Origin: Streptomyces sp. NBC_00513
GTDB taxonomy: Bacteria > Actinomycetota > Actinomycetes > Streptomycetales > Streptomycetaceae
Length of the DNA: 64,000 bases
Assembly (NCBI RefSeq): GCF_041431415.1
Contig: NZ_CP107845.1
Location: forward strand, 5,022,001-5,086,000
Reading direction: 5' to 3'
Position 1 is the stretch's first letter. The number at the start of each line of letters is the position of its first letter. A program made the translations under genes and the position numbers. The notes beneath the pieces are model-generated. The model did not search any database. It was not told where the DNA came from and saw only the letters and a list, made by a program, of their open reading frames with translations. This document shows positions 41,254 through 49,823 of this stretch, piece after piece.

Positions 41254-42242
41254 CCCGCTTCGTCCTCCAACGGACCGGCGGCGCACTCCTCGTGCTGCTC
41301 ACCCTGTCCATCGCCGTGTACCTCCTCTTCTACGTCGCACCCGGCGACCCCGCCCGCCTCGCCTGCGGGGAGCGCTGCGACCCGACGCAGATCGCCCAGG
41401 TCCGCGCACAGCTCGGGCTGAACGACTCCGTGGTCGTGCAGTACCTGCACTTCCTCCAGGGCCTCGTGGCCGGCCGGGACTACTCCGGCGGCGCCGGGCT
41501 GACCCTGCACTGCGACGCGCCCTGTCTCGGATTCTCGTACCAGAACGACCGGCAGGTCACCGAACTGCTGCTGGACCGGCTCCCCGCCACCGCGTCGCTG
41601 GCGATCGGCGCGCTCGTGATCTGGCTCGTCATCGGCGTCGGCACCGGCCTGCTGTCCGCCCTGCGGCGCGGCGGGATCACCGAGCGGGTGCTGACCGTCC
41701 TCACGCTCGCCGGCACCGGGACGCCCGTCTTCATCCTCGGGCTGCTGGTGCTCATGGTGGTCTGCGCCTACCTGCGCTGGCTGCCCTTCCCGACCTACGT
41801 GCCCTTCGGCGAGGACCCCGAGCAGTGGGCCTGGAACCTGCTGCTGCCCTGGGTCACGCTCGGCTTCTTCGAGAGCGCCAAGTACGCCAGGGTGACGCGC
41901 AGCGCCACCCTGGAGACGCTCGCCGAGGACCACATCCGCACCTTCCGCGCCTACGGCGTGGGCGAACGGAAGATCGTCACCCGGCACGCCCTGCGCGGCG
42001 CGGTCGCGCCGGTGATCGCGCTGAGCGCCGTGGACTTCGGGACGATGATCGGCGGCGCGGTGCTGACCGAGTCGCTGTTCGGCATCCCCGGACTCGGCAA
42101 GACCCTGATCGACGGGGTCCGGGTCGTGGACCTGCCCGTGGTCGTGGGCGTCACCCTGGCCATCGGCACCGCCGTCGTGGTCGCGGGCGCCGTCGCCGAC
42201 CTCTTGTACGCCGTCGCGGACCGAAGGGTGGCCCTGACATGA
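41250..42242 (+). CDS. ABC transporter permease, DppB/OppB type
   Basis: 330 residues. FVLQRTGGALLVLLTLSIAVYLLFYVAPGDPARLACG is the classical DppB start, and the EAA loop is LETLAEDHIRTFRAYGVGERKIVTRHALRGAV. Six membrane helices. ATG 41250 overlaps the previous stop as ATGA. The external loop contains two cysteines close together (ACGERCDPTQ) and two more later (LHCDAPCLGF), which may form disulfides outside the cell. Confidence 0.9.
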   Translation: MTRFVLQRTGGALLVLLTLSIAVYLLFYVAPGDPARLACGERCDPTQIAQVRAQLGLNDSVVVQYLHFLQGLVAGRDYSGGAGLTLHCDAPCLGFSYQNDRQVTELLLDRLPATASLAIGALVIWLVIGVGTGLLSALRRGGITERVLTVLTLAGTGTPVFILGLLVLMVVCAYLRWLPFPTYVPFGEDPEQWAWNLLLPWVTLGFFESAKYARVTRSATLETLAEDHIRTFRAYGVGERKIVTRHALRGAVAPVIALSAVDFGTMIGGAVLTESLFGIPGLGKTLIDGVRVVDLPVVVGVTLAIGTAVVVAGAVADLLYAVADRRVALT

Positions 42243-43879
42243 GCGAACCACTGGTGGAGGTGCGCGACCTCGTCGTCGACTTCCCGGTCGGCGCGCCGGG
42301 GGAGTGGCTACGGGCCGTGGACGGGGTTTCGCTGACCCTGGACGCGGGCGGCGCCCTGGGCATCGTCGGCGAGTCCGGCAGCGGCAAGTCCACCGTGGCC
42401 GCGGCCCTGTTGGGCCTGCACCACGGGACCGGAACCCGAGTGACCGGCACCGTCCGGGTCGCCGGAACCGACCTGGCCGGCGCCGGCGCGCCGCAGCTGC
42501 GCGCCCTGCGCGGGGGCACGGCCGCCATGGTCTTCCAGGACCCGCTGAGCTCCCTCGACCCGTACTACGCCATCGGCGACCAGATCGCCGAGGTCTACCG
42601 GGTCCACGCCGACGCCTCCCGGCGCGCGGCCCGGGCCCGGGCGGTCGAGGTGCTGGACCGCGTCGGCATCCCCGACGCCGTGCGCCGCTCCCGCGCCCGA
42701 CCACACGAGTTCAGCGGCGGCATGCGCCAGCGCGCCCTCATCGCCATGGCCCTGGCCTGCGAACCGAGACTGCTGATCGCCGACGAACCGACCACCGCCC
42801 TCGACGTCACCGTCCAGGCACAGATCCTCGACCTGCTCCACGGACTGCGCGAGGAACGGGGCCTGGGACTGCTGCTCGTCACCCACGACGTGGGCGTGGC
42901 CGCCGAGAACGTCGACGAGCTGCTCGTCATGCGCGACGGGCGGGCCGTGGAACGCGGGCCCGTCGGCCGGGTGCTGGCCGCGCCCACCGACCCGTACACC
43001 CGCGACCTGCTCGACGCCGTTCCCCGGCTCGACGCGCCGCGCCCCTCGCGGCTGCGGCCCGCCCCCGACGAACCGGCCCCCGTCGTCGAGGCCTTCGCCC
43101 TGCGCCGTGAGTTCGGCCGGGGCAAGCGCGCCGTCACCGCGGTCGACGGCGTCTCACTGGCCGTGCGCGCCGGGGAGACGCTGGGCATCGTCGGGGAGAG
43201 CGGCAGCGGCAAGAGCACCCTCGGCCGGATGCTCGTCGGGCTGCTGGAACCGAGCGCCGGGGAGGTCCGGCACACCGGGGAGGCGGCCGGCGGGGCCGTG
43301 CGCGACGGCATCCCGCACGGCGTCCAGATGGTCTTCCAGGACCCGGTGTCCTCGCTCAACCCGCGCCGCTCGATCGGCGAGTCCATCGCGGACCCGCTGC
43401 GCGCGGCCGGCGAGCGCGACGAGGGCGCGATCCGGGCCCGGGTCGCGGAACTGCTGGAACGCGTCGGGCTGGAGGCCGCCCACCACGACCGCTACCCGCA
43501 CGAGTTCAGCGGCGGCCAACGCCAGCGCGTCGGCATCGCCCGCGCCCTGGCACCCCGGCCCCGCCTGATCGTCTGCGACGAACCCGTCTCCGCCCTGGAC
43601 GTCACCACCCAGGCACAGGTCACCGCCCTGCTGGCGGAACTCCAACGGGAACTCGGCATCGCGCTCGTCTTCATCGCCCACGACCTGGCGGTGGTCCGGC
43701 AGGTGAGCGACCGGGTGGCCGTCATGCGGGCCGGGCGGATCGTCGAGGAGGGCCCCGTCGACGAGGTCTACGACCGCCCGCGCGATCCGTACACCCGCCG
43801 GCTGCTGGCGGCCGTGCCGGCCCTGGACCCGGAGCGGGCCGGGGACCGGCGTTCCTCGCGACAGGAGGCCTACGCCTAG
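42239..43879 (+). CDS. ABC transporter ATPase with two fused nucleotide-binding domains (DppD-DppF type)
   Basis: 546 residues. Two complete ABC domains in one chain. The first has Walker A GESGSGKST near residue 42, FSGGMRQRALIA and LLIADEPTTALD. The second has GESGSGKST near 320, FSGGQRQRVGIA and LIVCDEPVSALD. Both end with the oligopeptide-permease C-terminal extension (PYTRDLLDAVP and PYTRRLLAAVP). ATG 42239 overlaps the previous stop. It drives the import system encoded upstream. A good hairpin follows the gene, closing the operon. Confidence 0.9.
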   Translation: MSEPLVEVRDLVVDFPVGAPGEWLRAVDGVSLTLDAGGALGIVGESGSGKSTVAAALLGLHHGTGTRVTGTVRVAGTDLAGAGAPQLRALRGGTAAMVFQDPLSSLDPYYAIGDQIAEVYRVHADASRRAARARAVEVLDRVGIPDAVRRSRARPHEFSGGMRQRALIAMALACEPRLLIADEPTTALDVTVQAQILDLLHGLREERGLGLLLVTHDVGVAAENVDELLVMRDGRAVERGPVGRVLAAPTDPYTRDLLDAVPRLDAPRPSRLRPAPDEPAPVVEAFALRREFGRGKRAVTAVDGVSLAVRAGETLGIVGESGSGKSTLGRMLVGLLEPSAGEVRHTGEAAGGAVRDGIPHGVQMVFQDPVSSLNPRRSIGESIADPLRAAGERDEGAIRARVAELLERVGLEAAHHDRYPHEFSGGQRQRVGIARALAPRPRLIVCDEPVSALDVTTQAQVTALLAELQRELGIALVFIAHDLAVVRQVSDRVAVMRAGRIVEEGPVDEVYDRPRDPYTRRLLAAVPALDPERAGDRRSSRQEAYA

Positions 43880-43898
43880 ACAGGCTCCCGCGCCCCGC

Positions 43899-43930
43899 GG
43901 CCTGCGGCAGAAGGGCCGCAGGCCCTTTCT
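43899..43930 (+). terminator. Hairpin terminator of the peptide transporter operon
   Basis: A perfect 10-bp stem (43899-43908 with 43915-43924) with the loop AGAAGG is followed by CTTTCT. Confidence 0.82.
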
Positions 43931-43985
43931 AGCGTGCTCGAACGCGAACCGTACGGGAAAGTTACGACTCTTCACCCCTTCCGGT

Positions 43986-44013
43986 GGCGCGACGGACAAC
44001 CGTCCGTCGCGCC
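43986..44013. promoter_or_regulatory. Perfect 12-bp dyad upstream of the polysaccharide locus
   Basis: Arms 43986-43997 and 44002-44013 with the spacer AACC. It has no U-tail and sits 75 nt before the glycosyltransferase start, so it may be an operator rather than a terminator. Its central 10 nt, GACAACCGTC, are identical to the centre of the dyad at 146-171. Confidence 0.4.
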
Positions 44014-44088
44014 ATCCGCATATCCGCTTGAGTTCTTCCGCAGCGGGTCCCCGGACCGACGGAGGCCGCTCGCGACGGGAGATCGGGG

Positions 44089-45747
44089 GTGCCACTCGTG
44101 CGGATCGGACTGCTCACGGAAGGTGGTTATCCGTATGCCACGGGAGAGGCCGGGCTGTGGTGCGACCGGCTGGTGCGCGGGCTGCCGCGGCACGAGTTCG
44201 AGCTGTACGCGCTGAGTCGCAGCGCCGAGCAGGAGGAGCGCGGCAAGGTGCCCCTCCCGCGCCAGGTCACGCGGGTACGGACCGCCCCGCTGTGGGCCCC
44301 CGGCGACGACGGGCGCACGCACTCCCGGCGTGAGCGGCGTCGGTTCGCCGCCTGCTTCAAGGACCTGGTCCGAGGCATCTGCGCCGGCGAGGCCGAACCC
44401 TTCGCCGCCGGCCTGTACGGGCTGGCCGAACTGGCCCGGGAACAGGGCGGGATGTACGCGGCCCTGCGGTCCGAGACCGCCGTGCGGGCGGTGGAGTCCG
44501 CGTGCCGGGCGCCGGGCGCGAGCCGTACCGTGCGCAGCGCCCAGGTGCGGGACCTGCTGGAGTTCGTGGACGAACTGGAGCGCGCGCTGCGGCCGTTGTC
44601 CCTCGACTGGTACGAGGACCTCGGACAGGTCGACGTCTGCCACGCGACGGCGGGCGGGGTGGCGGCGATCCCCGGACTGCTGGCCAAACGCTTCTTCGGG
44701 GTGCCGCTCCTGGTCACCGAGTACGGGGTCCGGCTCCGGGCGCACTACCTCGACCACTCCGAGGAGGAACGCCCCGCCGTGCGGGCCCTCCTGGCCGCCT
44801 TCCACACCCGGCTCGCCGCCGAGATCTACGCCCGGGCCGACCTCCTGACCCCCGGCAACGCCCACGCCCGCCGCTGGCAGGAACGCTGCGGGGCCGTCCG
44901 CGAACGGATGCGCACCGTCTACCCCGGGATGGAGGCGGACCGATTCGCCACCGTCGGGGAGGACCCGGAGTGCGGGGACCCGGACACGCTCGTGTGGGTC
45001 GGCCGGATAGAGCCCGCCAAGGACCTGATCGCCCTGCTGCACGCCTTCGCGGAGGTACGCAAGGTCGCTCCGGGGACCCGGCTGCGCATCTTCGCCACGG
45101 CCGTGGCACCGGACTACCTCGCCGACTGCCGCTCGCTCGCCGCGCAGCTCTTCCCCGACGAGGCGGCCGACGCCCACGCGGTCGGCGAGAACCCCGTCAC
45201 CTTCGAGGAGATCGGCGGACCCGACGCCCCCTCCTCGGCCGAGGCGTACGGCACCGGCCGGGTCGTCGTGCTGTCCTCCGTCATCGAGGGGTTCCCCATC
45301 ACCCTCGCCGAGGCGATGTTCTGCGGCCGGGCCACCGTCTCCACCGACGTCGGCGCCGTCCGCGAGGTCATCGGCGGAACCGGCCTCGTCGTACCGCCCC
45401 GCAATCCGCGCGCGCTCGCCGACGCCTGCCTGTCGCTGCTGCGGGACCCCGAGCGGGCCCAGCGGCTCGGCTCCGCCGCCCGGGCCCGCGCCCTGGAGCT
45501 GTTCACCGTCGAACAGAACGTCGAGGCCTTCCGGGAGAGCTACCTGCGGCTCCTCGCCCGGGGCTCCGCCCGGCCCGACGGAGAGGTCCCGTTCGCCGTA
45601 GCGGCCGAGGCGCGCGTCCCCGGGCACTGGACCACACCCACCTGGGCATCGGTACCCGAGCCGGCTCCGGGGCCCGCGGCCGGCCCCGGGCCCGCCCTGC
45701 CGAACGCGGGGTCGGCTCCCGTTCCGAACACGGAGGCAGCGGTATGA
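44089..45747 (+). CDS. PelF-type glycosyltransferase (DUF3492 plus GT4)
   Basis: 552 residues. The N-terminal DUF3492 region begins MPLVRIGLLTEGGYPYATGEAGLWCDRLVRGLP, the typical PelF opening. Next come DVCHATAGGVAAIPGLLAKRFFGVPLLVTEYGVRLR and the GT-B C-domain with LVWVGRIEPAKDLIALLHAFA and the nucleotide-sugar site VIEGFPITLAEAMFCGRATVSTDVGAVREVIGGTGLVVPP. PelF in Pseudomonas polymerises the galactosamine-rich Pel exopolysaccharide using a UDP-sugar. About 60 C-terminal residues are Pro/Ala-rich and unique. GTG 44089 follows GGGAGA. It heads a tightly spaced four-gene locus whose last product resembles a galactosaminidase. Confidence 0.85.
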   Translation: MPLVRIGLLTEGGYPYATGEAGLWCDRLVRGLPRHEFELYALSRSAEQEERGKVPLPRQVTRVRTAPLWAPGDDGRTHSRRERRRFAACFKDLVRGICAGEAEPFAAGLYGLAELAREQGGMYAALRSETAVRAVESACRAPGASRTVRSAQVRDLLEFVDELERALRPLSLDWYEDLGQVDVCHATAGGVAAIPGLLAKRFFGVPLLVTEYGVRLRAHYLDHSEEERPAVRALLAAFHTRLAAEIYARADLLTPGNAHARRWQERCGAVRERMRTVYPGMEADRFATVGEDPECGDPDTLVWVGRIEPAKDLIALLHAFAEVRKVAPGTRLRIFATAVAPDYLADCRSLAAQLFPDEAADAHAVGENPVTFEEIGGPDAPSSAEAYGTGRVVVLSSVIEGFPITLAEAMFCGRATVSTDVGAVREVIGGTGLVVPPRNPRALADACLSLLRDPERAQRLGSAARARALELFTVEQNVEAFRESYLRLLARGSARPDGEVPFAVAAEARVPGHWTTPTWASVPEPAPGPAAGPGPALPNAGSAPVPNTEAAV

Positions 45748-46634
45748 CCGGCACCAGCGTCGAGGACGTCACCCCGGTCGCGCCGCGGCGCAGACCCGCC
45801 GGCGATCCGGTGAAGGCACTGCTGCACCGGCACCGCGCCCTGTGCGAACGCGCCGTCGACCCCCTGGAGATCGCCGCCGGGCTGGAGGCCCACGGCATCA
45901 CCGACCGCACCGCCGCCCGCTTCCGCCACCGGGACGTCTTCTCGCTCGCCGAGGAGCTGTACGCGCGGACCCCGCGCGGGGACGCCCCGCCCACCCCGCC
46001 CGACGCCGTCGACACCTCCCCGGTCGTGCTGCGCGGCTTCGGGTACTCCTTACTCCCCGGGGCCCTGGCGCTCGCCGCGACCGCCGCCGGGTTCCCCTAC
46101 GCCGGACCACTCGCGGCGGTGGCCGTCGTCGCCGTGCTGGTGTGGCCCGGGCGGACCGCCGGGGGGCGGTTCCCCGGCCTGATCCACCTGCTCGCGGCGG
46201 CCGCCGTCGGCTGGGCCGTCCACCGGCACGGCCCGACCCTCGGCGTCGCCCTCGCGGTCGCCGCCGCGCCCGGCTACCTGATCGGGGCCGGCTTCGCCGC
46301 ACGGGCCCGCCGCAGGCTCGCCGGGAGCCGGGCCCTGGAGGACTTCGCCGACGGCATCCGGCCCCTGCTGGCCGCGGCCGTCACCGGCTTCGTCGCGGCC
46401 GCCGCGGGGGCGGCCGCGCTCGCCGGAACCCCGCTCGCGGCGGCCCTGCCGCTCGCGGCACTGCTGTTCCTCACCCGGCTGCTGCTCGGGCACGGCGCTC
46501 ACCGCGTGCCCGTGGCGGGGGCCCTCGCCCTCGCCCTCGTCCCGATCCCGGCGGTGCAGTGCGCCGCCGCGGCGGGACTCCTCGTCCACGCCTTCCGCGC
46601 GCTGACCCGTGCCTCCGCACACGCGCGCCCCTGA
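45744..46634 (+). CDS. Multi-pass membrane protein with a TTA codon
   Basis: 296 residues. A soluble N-terminus (HRHRALCERAVDPLEIAAGLEAHGITDRTAARFRHRDVFSLAEELYAR) precedes about eight Ala/Leu-rich membrane helices. The family is not recognised. It could be the export or assembly partner of the glycosyltransferase in place of PelG or PelE, but it lacks clear similarity to them. Codon 103 is TTA (46050-46052), the only in-frame TTA I found in the window. It would need the bldA tRNA for translation. ATG 45744 overlaps the glycosyltransferase stop, with GGAGG upstream. Confidence 0.75.
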   Translation: MTGTSVEDVTPVAPRRRPAGDPVKALLHRHRALCERAVDPLEIAAGLEAHGITDRTAARFRHRDVFSLAEELYARTPRGDAPPTPPDAVDTSPVVLRGFGYSLLPGALALAATAAGFPYAGPLAAVAVVAVLVWPGRTAGGRFPGLIHLLAAAAVGWAVHRHGPTLGVALAVAAAPGYLIGAGFAARARRRLAGSRALEDFADGIRPLLAAAVTGFVAAAAGAAALAGTPLAAALPLAALLFLTRLLLGHGAHRVPVAGALALALVPIPAVQCAAAAGLLVHAFRALTRASAHARP

Positions 46635-46700
46635 GCCCTTCGGAGCCGACGCCGAAGCGTTGTACCCCCATGTCGACCCCACCACCCAAGGAGAAACAGG

Positions 46701-46739
46701 ATGACCGGCCAGCCGAACAACCAAGGGGCCGCGCGATGA
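46701..46739 (+). CDS. 12-residue upstream ORF coupled to the epimerase gene
   Basis: ATG 46701 encodes MTGQPNNQGAAR and stops with TGA at 46737-46739, overlapping the epimerase ATG 46736 as ATGA. It has the better ribosome site of the two (AAGGAG, 46688-46693). Ribosomes finishing it should re-initiate on the epimerase start. It may be a coupling device rather than a functional peptide. Confidence 0.5.
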   Translation: MTGQPNNQGAAR

Positions 46740-47731
46740 GGGTGCTGCTGATCGGAGCCAACGGATACCTCGGCCGCTACGTCGCGGACCGACTGCTCGC
46801 CGACCCCGCCGTACAGCTCACCGCGCTCGGCCGCGGAGACGACGCGGACGTCCGCTTCGACCTCGCCACCGGCAGCCCCGGAGCGCTCACCCGCTTCCTC
46901 GACGCCGTCCACCCGGGCGTCGTCATCAACTGCGCGGGCGCCACCCGCGGCGGTGCCCGGGAACTCACCCGGCACAACACCGTCGCCGTCGCCACCATCT
47001 GCGAGTCGCTGCGCCGCAGCGGCTGCGGGGCCCGACTCGTCCAGCTCGGCTGCGCCGCCGAGTACGGGCCCAGCCAGCCCGGATCGTCCACGGCCGAGGA
47101 CGCCGTCCCGAGACCCGGCGGACCGTACGGCGTCAGCAAGCTGGCCGCGACCGAGCTGGTGCTCGGCTCCGGGCTGGACGCCGTCGTGCTGCGGATCTTC
47201 TCCCCCGTCGGACCCGGCACCCCCGCCGGTTCCCCGCTCGGCCGGCTCGCCGAGGCCATGCGGCGCGCCATGCAGTCCGGCGACGGCGAGCTCAAGCTCA
47301 GCGGGCTCGGGGTGCAGCGGGACTTCGTGGACGTACGCGACGTCGCGCGCGCCGTCCACGCGGCCTCGCTGTCCGCCGCCCAGGGCGTCGTCAACATCGG
47401 CACCGGTCGCGCGGTCCGTCTGCGCGAGGCGGCCGGCGTGCTCGCCCGGGTCGCGGGCTACGGCGGCGCCCTCCACGAACTCGACCTGCCGCAACAGCCG
47501 CACGCCCACCCGGGCCGGCCGCCGGGCCTCGCCGCCATCGGTTCGCCGCGCTCCGAGGCCACGGCCGAGCAACTGGCCGCGTCCGCCCCGCAGGCCCCGT
47601 ACCCGGACGGCTGCGGCGCCTGGCAGCAGGCCGACGTGCGCACCGCCCGCGACCGGCTCGGCTGGCGCCCCCGGATCAACCTGGAGGAGTCACTGGCCGA
47701 CATCTGGATGGAGGCGGCGTGCCGCATCTGA
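46736..47731 (+). CDS. NAD-dependent epimerase/dehydratase (extended SDR)
   Basis: 331 residues. Rossmann motif GANGYLGRYVADRLL at the very start, the VINCAGATRGG strand and the active-site segment PYGVSKLAA giving Tyr-x3-Lys. The C-terminal substrate domain contains RDFVDVRDVARAVHAASLS and NIGTGRAVRLREAA. It probably makes or modifies a nucleotide sugar for the glycosyltransferase. Pel-type polymers need UDP-GalNAc from a C4-epimerase, which would fit. ATG 46736 is preferred to 46670 because AAGGGG precedes it and it abuts a coupling ORF. Confidence 0.82.
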   Translation: MRVLLIGANGYLGRYVADRLLADPAVQLTALGRGDDADVRFDLATGSPGALTRFLDAVHPGVVINCAGATRGGARELTRHNTVAVATICESLRRSGCGARLVQLGCAAEYGPSQPGSSTAEDAVPRPGGPYGVSKLAATELVLGSGLDAVVLRIFSPVGPGTPAGSPLGRLAEAMRRAMQSGDGELKLSGLGVQRDFVDVRDVARAVHAASLSAAQGVVNIGTGRAVRLREAAGVLARVAGYGGALHELDLPQQPHAHPGRPPGLAAIGSPRSEATAEQLAASAPQAPYPDGCGAWQQADVRTARDRLGWRPRINLEESLADIWMEAACRI

Positions 47732-48468
47732 CCACGTCGGAGGCGACCTCGGCGGCCACCGGCGTCGGCCGGATGGGCCTGGGCATCCCCGGGTACGCGC
47801 ACCCGCTGCTCGCCCCGGTGGAATGGGCCGAGCTGACCCGGCCCGGCACCCCCCTGCACTGGGCCGTCCTCAACGTCTCGGACGGCCCGGGCGGGCGCCC
47901 CGACCCGCACTGCACGGAGGCCACCGCGAAGCTCCGCGGCGTGGGCGGCACCGTCGTGGGCCATCTCGCGATGCGAGACGGAACGCGCGCGTTCGGGGAG
48001 CTGATCGCCGACGCCCACCGCTTCCGGGACTGGTACGGGGTGGGCGGTTTCTATCTCGCCGACACCCCCTGCGACAAGGCGGACCTGGAGGGCGTCCGCC
48101 GGGTCGTGGACACCCTGCGCGGGCTCGGTGACGGGCTGCGCGTCGTGCTCGGGCACGGCACGCACCCGTACGCGGGTTACGCCGAAGCCGCAGATCAGCT
48201 GGTCACCTTCTCCGGGACCTGGGCCGACTACCGCTGGTCGCAGGTCGCGGAGTGGACGGCCGAGTATCCGCCGGAACTCTTCTGCCACCTGGTGCACGGG
48301 GTTCCGCGCTCCCACCTGGACGAGGCCGTGCGCATCGCCCGGTGGCAGGGCGCCGGCACGGTCTGGTTCACGGATCGACGCGGCACCCCGGCGCGGGACC
48401 CCTGGGCCTCGATGCCCGGGTACTGGGACGAAATCGTCTCGCGGATCGGGACGCGTGTCTCGGAATGA
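47719..48468 (+). CDS. Spherulin-4-type putative glycoside hydrolase (GH135-like)
   Basis: 249 residues. GLGIPGYAHPLLAPVEWAEL, HWAVLNVSDGPGG, VVGHLAMRDGTR, VGGFYLADTPCD and VVLGHGTHPYAGYAEAADQLVTFSGTW follow the TIM-barrel plan of Spherulin-4 proteins. Fungal relatives (Sph3, Ega3) cut galactosamine-containing polysaccharide. The strand-4 Asp (YLAD) is kept, but the neighbouring acidic residue common in the family is not obvious. No signal peptide is seen at GTG 47719, so export is unclear. The start lies within the epimerase gene (13-nt overlap) with GGAGG upstream. The pairing with a PelF-like enzyme argues for a role in trimming or releasing the same polymer. Confidence 0.75.
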   Translation: MPHLTTSEATSAATGVGRMGLGIPGYAHPLLAPVEWAELTRPGTPLHWAVLNVSDGPGGRPDPHCTEATAKLRGVGGTVVGHLAMRDGTRAFGELIADAHRFRDWYGVGGFYLADTPCDKADLEGVRRVVDTLRGLGDGLRVVLGHGTHPYAGYAEAADQLVTFSGTWADYRWSQVAEWTAEYPPELFCHLVHGVPRSHLDEAVRIARWQGAGTVWFTDRRGTPARDPWASMPGYWDEIVSRIGTRVSE

Positions 48469-48546
48469 AGTGGGGCGTGGCAGTGTTACGGAACAGAACA
48501 AACCTTTGATGCTCCCCGCGGCTGCGGGGATGACCCTGGAGTCCCC

Positions 48547-49725
48547 GTGTCGCTGCCACCCCTGGTTGAGCCGGCTGCCGAGCTCACCGTTGACGAGGTC
48601 CGTCGGTACTCCCGCCACCTGATCATCCCGGACGTCGGGATGGACGGGCAGAAGCGCCTGAAGAACGCCAAGGTGCTCGCGGTGGGCGCCGGCGGCCTCG
48701 GCTCTCCCGCGCTCATGTACCTGGCCGCGGCCGGCGTGGGCACCCTGGGCATCGTGGAGTTCGACGAGGTCGACGAGTCGAACCTCCAGCGCCAGATCAT
48801 CCACAGTCAGGCGGACATCGGCCGGTCCAAGGCCGAGTCGGCCCGCGACAGCGTGCTGGGCATCAACCCGTACGTCAACGTGGTCCTTCACGAGGAGCGG
48901 CTCGAAGCCGAGAACGTGATGGAGATCTTCAGCCAGTACGACCTCATCGTCGACGGCACGGACAACTTCGCCACGCGCTACCTGGTCAACGACGCCTGCG
49001 TGCTGCTGAACAAGCCGTACGTGTGGGGTTCGATCTACCGCTTCGACGGCCAGGCCTCGGTCTTCTGGTCCGAGCACGGGCCGTGCTACCGCTGCCTGTA
49101 CCCGGAGCCGCCGCCGCCGGGCATGGTCCCGAGCTGCGCCGAGGGCGGCGTGCTGGGCGTGCTGTGCGCGTCGATCGGGTCCATCCAGGTCACCGAGGCC
49201 ATCAAGGTCCTCACGGGTGTCGGCGAGTCGCTGGTCGGCCGTCTGATGATCTATGACGCCCTGGAGATGCAGTACCGCCAGGTCAAGGTCCGCAAGGACC
49301 CCGACTGCGCGGTCTGCGGTCCCAACGCGACCGTGAAGGAACTCATCGACTACGAGGCTTTCTGCGGCGTCGTGTCGGAGGAGGCCCAGGAGGCCGCCGC
49401 GGGTTCGACGATCACTCCCAAGCAGCTCAAGGAGTGGATCGACAACGACGAGCCCATCGAGATCATCGACGTCCGCGAGATCAACGAGTACGAGATCGTC
49501 TCGATCCCCGGCGCGAAGCTGATCCCCAAGGGCGAGTTCCTGATGGGCACCGCCCTCCAGGACCTGCCGCAGGACAAGCGCATCGTCTTGCACTGCAAGA
49601 CGGGTGTCCGCAGTGCGGAAGTCCTCGCGGTCCTGAAGTCTGCGGGCTTCTCCGACGCGGTCCACGTCGGCGGCGGCGTCATCGGCTGGGTGCACCAGAT
49701 CGAGCCCGACAAGCCGGTCTACTAG
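48547..49725 (+). CDS. moeZ: Adenylyltransferase/sulfurtransferase MoeZ (MoeB plus rhodanese)
   Basis: 392 residues. The N-terminal ThiF/MoeB domain has the ATP site VLAVGAGGLGSPALMYLAAAGVG and the Asp in DGTDNFATRYLVNDAC. Zinc cysteines are CYRC and CAVC, and the catalytic Cys lies in SCAEGGVLGVLC. The C-terminal rhodanese domain holds the persulfide Cys in LHCKTGVRSAEVL (about residue 350). It activates and thiolates the C-terminal Gly-Gly of sulfur carriers such as MoaD, ThiS and CysO. GTG 48547 follows GGAG. A hairpin (48514-48529) lies in the leader. Rv3206c (MoeB1) is its positional relative. Confidence 0.93.
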   Translation: MSLPPLVEPAAELTVDEVRRYSRHLIIPDVGMDGQKRLKNAKVLAVGAGGLGSPALMYLAAAGVGTLGIVEFDEVDESNLQRQIIHSQADIGRSKAESARDSVLGINPYVNVVLHEERLEAENVMEIFSQYDLIVDGTDNFATRYLVNDACVLLNKPYVWGSIYRFDGQASVFWSEHGPCYRCLYPEPPPPGMVPSCAEGGVLGVLCASIGSIQVTEAIKVLTGVGESLVGRLMIYDALEMQYRQVKVRKDPDCAVCGPNATVKELIDYEAFCGVVSEEAQEAAAGSTITPKQLKEWIDNDEPIEIIDVREINEYEIVSIPGAKLIPKGEFLMGTALQDLPQDKRIVLHCKTGVRSAEVLAVLKSAGFSDAVHVGGGVIGWVHQIEPDKPVY

Positions 49726-49747
49726 GTCACCCCGAACGGACCACGCC

Positions 49748-49781
49748 CAGGGCCCCCACCGCGAGCGCGGTGGGGGCCCTG
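49748..49781. terminator. Bidirectional hairpin terminator
   Basis: A perfect 15-bp stem (49748-49762 with 49767-49781) with a 4-nt loop. Two copies of TACCGGCGTGCCGG follow within 40 nt, before the convergent gene's stop. Confidence 0.88.
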
Positions 49782-49823
49782 TGACGTACCGGCGTGCCGG
49801 CCCGGCCTACCGGCGTGCCGGAG

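Noticed and set aside
46670..46735. ATG 46670 as start of the epimerase
   Set aside because: It has no ribosome site and would put 22 unconserved residues before the Rossmann motif; ATG 46736 has AAGGGG and a coupling overlap.
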